This document shows positions 16,125-28,100 of a stretch of 33,299 nt of DNA, piece after piece. Source of the DNA: Chrysochromulina tobinii (Eukaryota; Haptophyta; Prymnesiales; Chrysochromulinaceae); NCBI GenBank assembly GCA_001275005.1, contig JWZX01001549.1, forward strand, positions 1 through 33,299. The letters run 5' to 3'. Each line of letters opens with the position of its first letter. The first letter of the stretch is position 1. Both the position numbers and the translations under genes were made by a program. The notes under the pieces are model-generated. The model did not search any database, had not been told where the DNA came from, and saw nothing but the letters and a program-made list of their open reading frames with translations.

Positions 16125-19100
16125 TGTCGCCCGCTCGCGCGGAAAGAGAGCGTCCCGGCCGCGACCGACGGCCTCGACGCACGCACATGTCGTCTCAGGC
16201 GGTGGCACGGCGCGCCAAGCTGGCGGCTGCCGACGAGGCCCAGTCGACGCTCCGCCAGCCCGCCGAGCTCAATCAGCTGGTCGATGAGCTCCAGAACCGG
16301 CTCAAGGAGGGCGGCAAGGAGGGCAAGGTCAAGTCGGCGAACGAGGCACTCAAGGAGCTCGTCGATCTGCTCGTGTCACACAAGTACGCGCGCGCGCACG
16401 GTGCCACGCTGCGCGACAACGCGAGCGCCAGCGCCGGCCGTGTGCCAACTTGGGACAGCGTCCTGAAGTGCACGCTCTTCTGTCTGAGCGTGTCCAAGAA
16501 GCTGCTCAAGGCGTTGGTTGAAAAGCTGCGCCTGCTCCTCGGCAAGGCACTCGAGGCCGGGCCGGGCGCGCTCCGCCCGACGAGTGAACTGCGCGTCTTC
16601 CTGTACGTGTGCCAGGAGCTGACCGACCGCGGCGGCACGGAGGCGCACGCGGCGCCGCGAGCTCCCGCGAAGAATGACGGCAAGTCGGCGCACCCCGATT
16701 GCATCGGCGTGCTCCTCCTCCTCGCGAGCGAGCGGCCGCAGCTGCTCGCACGCCTCTCGCCCCTTAGGCGCAAGCTGCTGCTCAACCAATGCATAGAATG
16801 GATCATTGGAGAGCCGCCTGGCGTCGATGGCGCTGGCGGCGGCGGCGGCGACGGCGCGGACAGCCGCTCAGACGGCATGGGCATAGGCGGTGTTGGTGCC
16901 AGCTCTAGCCGCGCGCCCGCGGGCGGCGGCGGCGGCATCGATCCGAGCGTGGTGGCGACGCCGCAGCTCCTGGTGCAGTATGCCCAGCTGCTCTCTCAAC
17001 TCGTAGGGGCGTGGGGCAGCGATATGGGGGTCCTCGAGAGCACTGGCGGTGGGCTGGAGGCGGGCGACGACGGCCCGTTCGCCCTGCTCACCGGCTTCAT
17101 GAACGACGTTTGCGAGAAGGAGCTGCCGTACCTACGCAAGATGGCCAACCAGCTTTGGTCCGCCACGCTGCATGCTATCCTGTGCCACGGCGCCAACGTG
17201 CTGCACGAGGTGGCGGCGTTTGGGCTGACCCCGTGCGTGCTCGAGCGCGTGCTGCGCGAGTTGCGCGAGGCCGATCGGGGTGGCGCGCTTGCCGAGACCC
17301 TCGCGAGCTTCGCGCGCTGCCAGCTCGCCTGCGTGCGCCTCTGCGGGCTCGCGCTGCCCGTGACGAGCGCACGCCAGCTCTCACATCTCGTCGAGCTCGA
17401 GCTCCGGTCTGCGAGCGCCTTCAAGCAGCCGGCGGCGCTGCTGAGCACCGCAGAGCTGAGCGAGGAGCGATGGCGTGCACGCTCGCTCCTACAGCTCATC
17501 GCCGACGTCCTCGCACTCCACCGGCCGCCGCCCAGCGCTGCCGCCGCGAGCGCCGCCGCGAGCGCCGCCGCGGGCGTGGCCGCCGCGGGCGCTACCGGGG
17601 CGGGGGCGTCCAAGCGGCAGCGCACCTCGGCGAGCGTGCCGCTGAGCACGCTGCTTCTCGAGGCGGTCCGTGCGCCCGGTAGCCCTGAGGAGTACGGGCG
17701 CTGGCTGCTCCTGATCGGATGCCTCGCTGAGCGCCATCCGGGCGCCCTCACGCCCTCAGTGCGCACGGCGCTCGTCGAGGCGCTCACGGCGGAGCTGCCG
17801 GTGGCGGACGGCTCGGTGGGTGGCGGCTGGGGGCGCCTGCCGCTCCTCGCGTGGGCGCTTGCCGGCCTCGCGCTGCTCGAGCCGCCGGGCGCAAGTGCGC
17901 CGCGCTGGGTGAGCCTCTGGCGCAGCTTACACGCACTCGTCGCTCTGTACGAGCCGGGCACGCGCACTCTCTACGCGGGCGGCGGCGACGGCGGCGCGGG
18001 TGGCGCGTCGGGCGGCGCAGGCGGCAGCGGCGGTAGTGCTGCTGGCGGCGCCGGCGGTGGTGGGGCGGCGGGAAGTACGGAGCGTCTGTGCTTCGTCGAC
18101 CTGGGCGCGCGCTGCTTGCGCGTGATGCTCGAGCGGGGACTTCTCCCTCCCTCTGAGGCCGCCGCCCAAGCCGCCTCCGTGATCCACTCATCGCCCCTCT
18201 TCGCGCCATTGGCCGTGCGCACCGCGGGAGATGCCACCGCGGCGGCGGCTGAGGGTCGCGCCTACCTTCGCTCGATGGTGGAGCTGAGCGCCGTGCTCGT
18301 CAGCGCAGCCGAGCGAGGCGTTCGCGCGGTAGACGAGGGAGCGGCGGCCGGTGGCGGCCGCGGCGGCGGCGGCGGCGGCGGGGCTTTCGACCGTCGGCGA
18401 CTGGTGCGCTGGCTGACGGAGCGCATGTACTGGGCGCCGGTGCAGCCAGCTTTCGAGGCCACATCTCCCTGGCGATGCGCGCTGCAGCTGCGTGCGACGC
18501 GGGCCGCGTGGGCAGCGGGCGCCGAGCACCTTCTGCTCCGGCGCGTCTGGTGTGCTGTCGTCACCGGTCATGGTGGCGGCGGCGCGGCGGTGGGCGGCAC
18601 GCTGCTCGGTGTGCCCGCTATCTCGCCCGGGGCGTGCGCTCTGCCCGTGACGTGGCTCGAGCGACCGTATAGCTCGGGGAGCGAAGGGTATGATCCTCTG
18701 CTCGGCGCCGCATCGGACGCGAGCTGGCGCCCCTCCGACCAGGCCGCCGGAGTGGCCGCCGCGCCGCCGTGCCCGCCGCGGCTGCTGCGCCGCCTCGTGC
18801 CGCTGGCAACGGCAGCGGGCGGCGGCCCGGTGGGCGCGGTGGACGAGGGCTGCGAGGAGGAAGAGGGCGAGTGGGACGAGGGCGGCGGTGGGAGCATCGA
18901 GGGTGTGCCGATGGGGCTGCTCCACCTCGAGGCCTTCCTACGCCACGTCGAGGCTCTCTCATCCAACCCCGCCCCCGCCGCCGCCGCCGGTTGCGCTGCG
19001 GATGGTGGCGGCGGCGGAGGCGGTGGCGGAGGCGGCATTGCGCTCGGGGCCCTCGGTGCGTACGCGAGCTCCGCGTCCCTGCTGGGTGTGGCTACGTACG

Positions 19101-22100
19101 AGGAGGAGCGGGCCGCGGGGCGCGTGAATGGGTCGCTCTCTCACGCGCCGGATGAAGGCACCGATGAGTGCGCCACAATGCCTGAGATCACGCTCGGGTT
19201 GCTCAAGGAGGCGAGCAAGCGGCTGGTGGCGGCTGCACCCTCGGAAGCCGCCTCGCCCGCCGACCCGGGGGCGCTGCGCACGATCATGCACGGGCTGCGT
19301 CTCGTCGAGTTCGCAGCGGCACTCATGCTCGCCACGGGGCCGCGACGCGCGCCAGAGGGCTGCATAAAGCTGCTGCAGAAGCAGCTGCGTAAGGTGGCGT
19401 CCTGGCTGCGGTGTACGCTGCCGCACGCGGGGCCTGATGCGTCACGAGCAGAGATGCTTGCCAAGGTTAAGGGGTGGGCCCGCGCCTCGCGCACGCTCCT
19501 CGCGTTACGCTCATGCCTCGCCATGTTCGCGGCACTCGCGGCTGACACTCGCGGCGGCACGCAGCGCGGATGGCATGTGGTGGTGGCGCCCTCATGGCCC
19601 GAACCTCTCTACGTCGCCATGGCCTCTGAACCTCAGACCCTCGTCCACGGCGTCAAGCTGCTCTGCATCGCGCGACAGGCGCAGCAAGCGGCGCGAGCTG
19701 AGGCCGCCGCCGCGGGCGGCGGCGGCGGCGGCGGCGGCATCGGCATCGGCGGCACAACAGCGGCTGCGGAGGCGATGGACGTTGACGAGTTCGAGCTGCA
19801 AGTGCCGAGCGAAGCTGCGAACGCGAGCGCCACCGCCTCTGGGGCTGCTACCTCGACTTTGCGCGAGGAGGGCGGCGGTGGCGGCGCCACTAGCGCGGCA
19901 GAAGAGGCGGAGGTGGGCGCGGCGCTGCATGCCATCCTCAGCTGCCTCGACCTGTGGGCGCTCGGCTTCGGCTCGGTCAGCGAGCGAGTACTCGTGGCGC
20001 TCCCAGCCGCGCTCGAGGGGCTCAGTGCGGCCGCGCTGCGCACTAAGCTGCTCGCGCTTCGCACGCTAGCCACATGCATGCGGGCCACCCCCACGCTCAC
20101 CCAAGCTCGGCGTGCGTGGCCTGCCGCGGTTTCGCCGAACCCAGCCACCGCGCCCGCCGTCGGGGGGCTTCTCGGGGATATGGACGTGGGCGGCAGCACG
20201 GTGGTGCGCAACCTGCCCGCGCCCGTGGCGGCTCTGCTCGAACCTTGGCTCTTGGTGGCTGACTCAGCCCTCTTCGGCGACGTGACACGTCGGCTGAGTC
20301 ACGCGAAGAAGCACGCAGCCAAGCTTGAGCTGCCGAAGCCCGAGTGTAGGGAACAGACAGCGGATGTGGAGGCTAAGATCGCCGCGGCCGCCGCCTCGTG
20401 CGACGGGGCCCTCCGGCGCGCGCTAGCGGTGCTCTGCCGCTTTGCACGCGCCGCGCCTGCCACGCTGCCGGCAGGCGGGAGTGCGTGCGAGCTCCGCGCG
20501 TACAACAAGCTTTGGACGATGTCGCTCGGGGTGGCAAAGGAGCGTGGCGACTTTCGCACCATCGTGCGCGACCGTAAGCGCATGCTGCCGCTCACGCCGG
20601 CGGCGCGGCTCGCGCTCGTCGAGGCGCTGCATGCACACGTTGAGATGATGGAGCGGCTGCATGCAAGTGCCAAGGCCGCGGCGATGGAACGGCTGCATGC
20701 GAGCGCTTTGGCCGCGAGCAGTCGCCGTCCTAGCGAATCCACACCGCTGCTGCTCGACGGGCAGACAGTTGATGACGTGGGCGAGAAGTATGAGGAAGAC
20801 CTCTTCGACGCGCTGTATGACACGCAGTGGGCGGTGCGCCAGTGGGTCGTGCGAGCGCTCGGCGTGCTCGCCCCCACGTTCGAGCCCGAGGATCATCGAA
20901 CCTTCCTGCTTCCCAAGGCACTTGGCCCCCTCTTCGGCGTGCCCGAGAGCGCCCCGGCCGAGGCGAGCTTTGGCGTGCCGTGCTTCGCCTTCGTCGGCCT
21001 CAAGCGCGGCGGCGGCGCCAACGGCCTGCTCGCGAGCCCGTGGGGGGGCCACGGGCTTGCGGGTGCGGGCGGCGGCGGTGGTGGGGCCCTGGGCGGGGTG
21101 CCGACGAGCGCGCACGTGCCCTCGCCGTACGTGTCGCCGGCTTTTGAGGTACGTCTGACGGCGCTGCACGCCCTCGCCGCCCTCGGAGCTAGCTCGGCGA
21201 GCTGCACCGACCAGTCGCTGCTCCTCCTCCTGCTCGCGCACGGGCCCGACCCCGCCCGCGCCGCTGCCGCCGCCGCCGCTGCCGCCGCCGCCGCTGCGGC
21301 TGCCGGCAACGAGACGCCGCCGCCACGCGCAGCCCTTCGTCTAGCGGCGGACGCGGCTCTGCGCAGCATGGGGGCGGCAAGTGGGCTGGCACCGTGGCGG
21401 ATGCTGCGCCAACGGGGTCAGCAGCTGCTCGCTCTCTGGCTCCAGTTAAAGCTGCCGCTGCAGCGACTGCCGTGCACTCTCTTCAAGGCCACGCCAGCGC
21501 ACGGCACGGCCGCTGCCCTCACCTCGAGCGTCGGCGCCGCCAACGCGCCCTCCTCCTCGGGAGCCTCCGTCGCTGCTGAGGCGGATGCGAGCGCCGATCG
21601 CGACCTCGCCGCCTTTGTCGCTTCAAGCCGCATCCCTCTCGCGACAGCGGCAGCGATGGCCTCCAACGGCGAGGTCCTCACGACCGCCGCACGTGCGCTC
21701 GGGCTCGCGGGTGGTGCACCCGACCTTTTGCTCGAGGCGCTGCCGCAGGTGCTCGCTCGCCTGCTTCCCATGAAGAATGGGGCGGCTGACGAGCGCCAGA
21801 CGTACACCTTCTCGCTCGACTTTGTATGTAGCATCCTCGCACCACAGCCGCTGCACGCGTGCGCGCAGCCGCAGATGAGCGCTTTGCTCTCTTCCATCGT
21901 CCTGTGCGCCTCGGCCGAGCGCCCCCCAAGCCCACCGCAGCGCACCGTGGCCGAGATTATCGAGGTGCTCATCGCGCCGCCCGACCCGCGCGCCGCCGTC
22001 TCTCGACGACCCCTCGTCGAGTCGCTGCGTTCGCTGCCACCGGTGGCGATGCATGCCCTTGTCCTCACGGTTCGTGGCGCGATCGCGGCGGGCGAGGCGT

Positions 22101-25100
22101 CGCTCGGAGCCCTCGAGGTACTGCTGAGCGAAGCCCTCCTCTCGCCTCAGCAGCTGGGTGCCGGATGCACGCCCCACTTGCTGCAGGCTGGGCTGCTCGC
22201 CCCCGCCCACGCCGCCCTCAACCGCACCACCCTCGCACTCTGCGTGCCGCCTGCCGCCGCCGCCGCCGGCAGCAGCGCCGCGGCCGACCCGGCCGACGCG
22301 GCTGCCGCCTCAGAGAACGCGAAGGTGGATGAGCTGTCGCACGCGTGCGAGCTGCTGCGTCGGCTGCACGCGCGGCTGGGCGCCTTGGCGTCTGTGCGGG
22401 CGGCGCTGCTACCCGCGCTGCTCCGAGCGCTCGTGCCTCTGGCGGCACGCTCGGCTGCGGCCCAGGCGACGCTCGGTGAGGTGCTCCAGCACGATGTCTT
22501 CGCGACAGCCGTGGGCGGGGCCCAAAACCAAGGGGTAGGCTTGGGTGCGCGCGAGGGAGCGAGCGGCAGCCTGGGGGCCAGCCTCGAGGCCTCGTGGACC
22601 GACCCGATCGGATCGTCGGATCGGTTGCATGCCGCACTCGCCAAGCTGCCCCCGTACGAGCTGGTCACCTCGGCCAGCACGCGTGGGCTGCAGGAGCTGC
22701 AGGCGCGCCTGCTGGTCGCTCGAGCCCGCGCGGCGGACGAGGCTTCGAGCGAACGCCTTTCGGCTGCGGCGCAGCTGCTGGCATGCGAGGCAGGCGCACC
22801 CGCCCACGCCCTTGGAGGCTACCCCGCCGTCCGATTGCAAACCGCACGGCCGGTTGCCGAGGCGGCGGCGGCGGGCGGGTGCGGCGAGGCGGTGGCGGGT
22901 GCGGCGGCAGGCATGGTGCTCAGCGGCGTGAGCGAGCGCGGCGCACCTCGCTCGGAGCTCGAAGCGCGGGCTGCAGTGACCAAGGCAATCCTCATCCTCG
23001 GCTCGCCTGAAGCGCTCGAGTGCCCGACGCTCAGCGCGTGGCTCGAGGGTGGAGACGAGGTCGCTGATGAGGGCTACGGCGCCCTCGACCTGCGTGCTCT
23101 ACGGGCCGGCAGCGCGCGCGCGGCGGCGGCAGCAAGGCGCGCCGAGGCTTCGAGAGCGGCGGCTGCCCTCGATGACGAGAGCGCTCTGCACGACGGTGGC
23201 GAGGCATGGTGCCCGTGGAACGACCGAGCGCCGCTGCAGGGCATGGGGCCAGCTCGTGGGGGCCTTGACTCCCAGTCGAGGCTACAGTCCCTTAGGCGAG
23301 CACGCCGCTCGCCTATGGAGCGCACGCGGCGCTGGCTGCTGCGGCTTGCCTCAGCGCCGGGCCTCTCGTCGGCCTTACGAGAGCTCATCAGCCAAGCGCT
23401 CAGCCTGTGTGCCACCCTACCGCCGCCGCGTGCGCTTCTCGAGCCGCTCGCCTCGGACGTGCCACTTCCGCCCTCACAGCTCACCGACTGCGCGGACGAG
23501 GAGGAGGCACTCGGAGCGGCAAGGTCGGCCGCAGAGGCCGCGGGCGCAGCTGACGGGGAGGGCAAGGAGGAGGAGGAGGAGGAGGCCGCCGGCCATGCCC
23601 GGCTGCTGCGCCAGCTCCACGCGGTACTCATCTCGCCGGATGCGCCGCCGCGCCTGTGCGCCCTCGCCGCCCAGAGCCTGTGCCGAGCCTTCGAGTCTGA
23701 CGCGGCGCGCCCGGCGGCCCTGCGCGCGCTCGAGCAGCTGCATCGACAGCCAGCCGCAGCGGCCGCCTACCACCATCTGCTCCCGTATGCCGCGCTTGAG
23801 CAGCTGCGTGCCTCGTTGGCGTCGAGCGGCGCGGCAGATGGCACCGTGAGCGGCGGCGAGAGCGGCGCGAGCAATGCGGCGATGGAGGTTGATGCGGCTG
23901 CGTGGCTCGAGGCGCCGCCGCCCATTGCGTGCGCGCTGGTCTGGGCAATGGGCTCGACGGCGGAGACGCCTGCGTACGATCACGCCGCGTGGCTCTGCGC
24001 AGTAGTCAGTCCTCTGCTCGCCGCCTCAACTGACCCGCTCCTCGCCGGATGCACACCACTCGCGGCCGCCGCGCCCCGATTCGCGGCTTCGATGCTTGAG
24101 GCGGCCGTGCAAGACGTGGCGAGGCAGCCTGCTCACGCGCATGCGCTCGCGAACGCCGTGCACGCTGCCCTCGACCCTCCGGGCCTTGGCGCGATGGCAG
24201 GCGCGAGCGCATGCCCCCCTGCCAAGGCGGCCGCCCTGCTCCGCGTGATCACCTCTCTCCTCCGAAACTCTATACACGCGCCCGCCGCACCCGCCGCCGC
24301 CTCGGCAGCGCTCGAGGCCTTCTGGAGATTGCTCTGCCTCGGTCGGCTGGCCGAGGTGGCAGCGGACCATCAGATGGACGCGACGGCTCTCCTCCTACTC
24401 GAAGCCTCGAAGGCGATCGCCACCGCTACCAGCCCCAGCCACGCCGTCCCTCCTGCTGCCGCCGCCCCTAGCGCCGCGCACGAGGCGCGTGCGCTCGCGG
24501 TGCTGCGGCGTGTGCTGCCCCGCCTCGCGATGCCCGACATGGCGTTGGGGCTGCCGGCAATGGCGACGGAGGCGGCGCTCTCGGCGGGCGCTAGCGGTGG
24601 CGTGGGCGGATTGGTCGGGCTGGGCGGGTTGGTGGGCGCGCGTGGTCCGTGGCTCGTCTCGTCACTCGAACTGAGCCTGGCGGACGTGGGGCTGCGCGCC
24701 CAGCACGGCGCTCAGCACGAGCGGCTACCTGCCGCCCTCGACAGCCTCCATCGGCTGGGCTGCTATGCGCTTGTGCGCGCCGTCAGCTCGGCACGGCTGC
24801 CAATGGCGCCGCCCGCGTTGAGGGTGGCACCGGCGCCGCAGCCTGCGGGTTGGGGTGTGGGCGATTGGCAATCGGTGGCGGAGGGGCAGGCGGAGATGGC
24901 ATGGCGCCTTGGCGAGTGGACGGACGTGCGCGTGCCCACAGGGTCGGGCGTTGCTTTTGACGACGAGGAGATGTGGGAGGCGTCGCTGCCGGGTCTACTC
25001 GACGGCGGCGGCGGCGGCGGCGGCGTGCGCGCGGGTGAGGGCGGCGCCTGCCATGGCGCCTTGGCGAGCGCGCTGCGTTTGCTAGGCCGTCGCGAGGCAG

Positions 25101-28100
25101 GTTCCTTCGCTGCACTCAAACGCACCGTTGGCGGTGCGCAGCAGTCGCTGCTGGCACAGATGGTCAGCCTGCCCCCCGAGGCGAGCGGAGCGCTCGAGGG
25201 AGCGCTCCGACAGCTCCGGCTGTGCGGCACGCTGCGCGAGGGCGCGGGTGGCCTCGCATCCGAGGTGAGCATGACCGATGGGATGAGCACGCCCTGGCTG
25301 CTCCCTTTCGCGCTGGTGGCCGCCGCCCGGCAAGCCCTTGGCGGCGGCACATCGACGCAGGGGATGGCCGACACGCTCGACAGCATGGCCACCGCGGAAA
25401 GCGCCGGCGGGTACGGCGGGTACGGCGGCGGCTTTGGTGGCGCCTCGGAACGTGCGGCACGCGACGAGTGGCTGCAGTGGCGGCGCAAGCGGCTGTCGCA
25501 GCAGCTGGCGGTGCTGCCGCGCGGCGCTCCACTCGGCGAATACGAGCCGCTCGTGGCGCTGCACGTGGCGATGCTGCGGCACATGCAGCCGCACGGCTCG
25601 CGTGCCGAGCAACTTGAGCTTCTAGTCAGCGCCGGCCAGCGAGCGCGCGCCGACGGCCACCAAGCTGGCGCGCATGCCCTGCTTCGGCGGGCGGCTGAGC
25701 TCGCCTCGGCCATCGGCGGGAGCGGCAGCGCCGTTGGCGCTCCGCTCGCGTCGCAAGCGCCGTACGCATCCTGCTCGCAGCAGCTTGAGTCGGAGGGCGA
25801 GGGCTCGGTGCAAGGGGCGACGACTCAGAGTGCGCTGCGCTGGCTGCCGGCGACGTGGGCGGGCCGTTGGGAGCACGCGCTCCTGCTGTGGGACGCGGGT
25901 AGTGACGGGCGCACCGACGCCCTGCTGGTGGCCAAGCGGTTGCGTGACGAGCTTCAGGCGGCCATGGACGCAGCCGCTGGGGTGGGCGGACTGTCCTCAG
26001 CACCGAAGGCGAGCGGCGCGGCGGCAGCGGGGGGTACCGGCGGCCGGCCTCTTTCGTCGAGACACGCGACGCTCCACGTGCAGCTGCTTGCAACGCTCGG
26101 AGGCTGGATGGACGCTCTGCGGTGCGAGGGGCTGGGTGCGGTCCAAAAAGAGCTCGACACGGCGGTCTACCTATGTGATGAGCTTGGGGTGCCCGATGAG
26201 AGTGGCGCAGTGGCGGACGCACTTCTCGGGCTGGGCAGCTTCCACGAGCGACAGTTTGGCGCGTTGCAGCGTCAAGCAGATTCGTCCACCTTTGCCAAGC
26301 TCGTGTCAGTGCACGCACGCACCAGGGTTGAGCTGCGACGCGTGCGCAATGAGCTGCTCACGTTGACCGACACGGCAACCAAGGCGATCGCTCACCGTCG
26401 TAACAAGCTCGAGAATCACGCACGCGAGCTGCGTTTCGCGCTTGACGCGCTCGAGAAGGACTCGCTCGCCACCGTCGACCGGCGTTCCGAGCATCTCCTC
26501 GGCGCGATGGAGAACTACCTTCTGTGCCTGCGCCGCGCGCCTGAGGGCTCGTCGGCCTCCCGCGCGGCCGCCACGGCCGTCTGTCGCCTCTGGATGCGCA
26601 ACCGCGAGGTCCAGCCGCTCTCAGAGAAGGTGCTTGCCTTCTTCGGTGCTCATGGGCAAGGTGCCGCGCCCGCGCTCTCCCGCCCCTTTTTGCCGCTTGC
26701 TTTCCAGCTGTGCGCGCGGCTGAGCACTGCGGCGGACGCGGCGGACGCAATCGACCCACTCTCATGTGAGGAGAGCTTCTCGCAGCCGTCACAGGCATAC
26801 GATCTGCTCGACGAGGGCTCGTACGCGGCGCCCTCAACAGCGGGTGATGTGGGCGTGGCTGAGGCCGAGAAGCCCAACGATGTGCTGGCGGCGGCTGCGT
26901 TCCAGAGAGCACTGCGCACGATGCTCCTCCAGCTGAGCGAGCACGACGTCGATCGCGTCATCATCCACCAACTCATCGTGGCCGCCGAGCCTGCCGGCGC
27001 CGCTGCCGGTACTCACGATGTAGGCGCCTCACAGCAAGCGGCGGCGTCGCTGCTCCAGAAGCTGCGTGAGCGTCGACCGGCCGAGGTGGAGGCATCCATC
27101 GCCCTCGTCGGTGCCCTCCGCCGCCTCGCTTGCTGTCAGGCTCGCGCCGGCGGATGCGGCGACGAGACCCCAGCCAGCCCGCGCGCATCGTACGTTGCCA
27201 TCGCAGACGCGCTCGGCGCGGTAGGCGCCGTGGCGGGTGGCGGATCTGCACCCGACCTGAGCCGCCTGCATGACCACCTCGACATGCGCCGCGTGCCACT
27301 ACGTGTACCCCTCACTCCGGCTGGTAGCGAGGGCGGCGAGCCGGCCCTGATGGTGCGCTACCTGCCGCACTTTATACCTGTTGCCTCGGGCCGGCCGCAT
27401 GCACTCACGGGCGGGGACGGGCCAACGGCGCCGTCTTGGGCGCGCTCCAAGCTCGTCTGGTGCGAAGACGAGGCGGGCGTGCGCCATGCCCAACTGCTGC
27501 GCGCGCGCCCCGCCGGCTCTCTCGATCCTCGGCGGGATGCGCTCGGTTGGCAGGTGTTCGAGGAGCTCTCTCGGCGGCTGGAGGCGGATCCTGCCGCGCG
27601 AGCCCGTGCGCTTCGGCTACGCGCCCCGCGAGTGCTCCCCCTCGCCCCGTCCGCTGGGTTGTATGAGTGGCGCTCGCACTGCCGCTCGATGCACGCGTAT
27701 CTGGCCGACGAGCACGCACGGGCCTATGCCGAGGGGCGCGATCGGATGAAGCTGGTCGAATGCGAAGCAGCCATGCGCGCCGCGCGTGCCGCCGACGCTT
27801 TTAATGCCGCCGCCGCCGACAATGTCGTAGTCGACGACGACGCTTACGCGCAGCCTGCACTCGGCCGCCGCCCCTTGACCGTCGACGCGACGGGTTGCGG
27901 GGGCGCGGGCGCGGACGGCGCCGGCGCCGAGGCGGGCCCAGCGGTGCTTGCGGCATGGACCCGCGTGACGGCGGCCCTGACGCCACAGCTACATCGCTTC
28001 CTGCTCGGCAGCTCTCCCTCGGCTGAGGTTTGGCTCGCGCGGCGTGCGGCGCTCACGCGCTCGGCGGCGGGGGCGTCGGTAGGCGGCTGGCTGCTAGGGC

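Noticed and set aside
16996-17967. Long minus-strand open frame (323 codons) opposite the ATM-type gene
   Set aside because: It is antisense to a conserved coding region. The composition (Arg/Ala/Ser/Pro) is that of a GC-rich shadow frame, with no domain.
24763-25713. Minus-strand open frame of 316 codons
   Set aside because: It is antisense to the FAT-adjacent region of the ATM-type gene and has only low-complexity composition, so it is a GC artefact.
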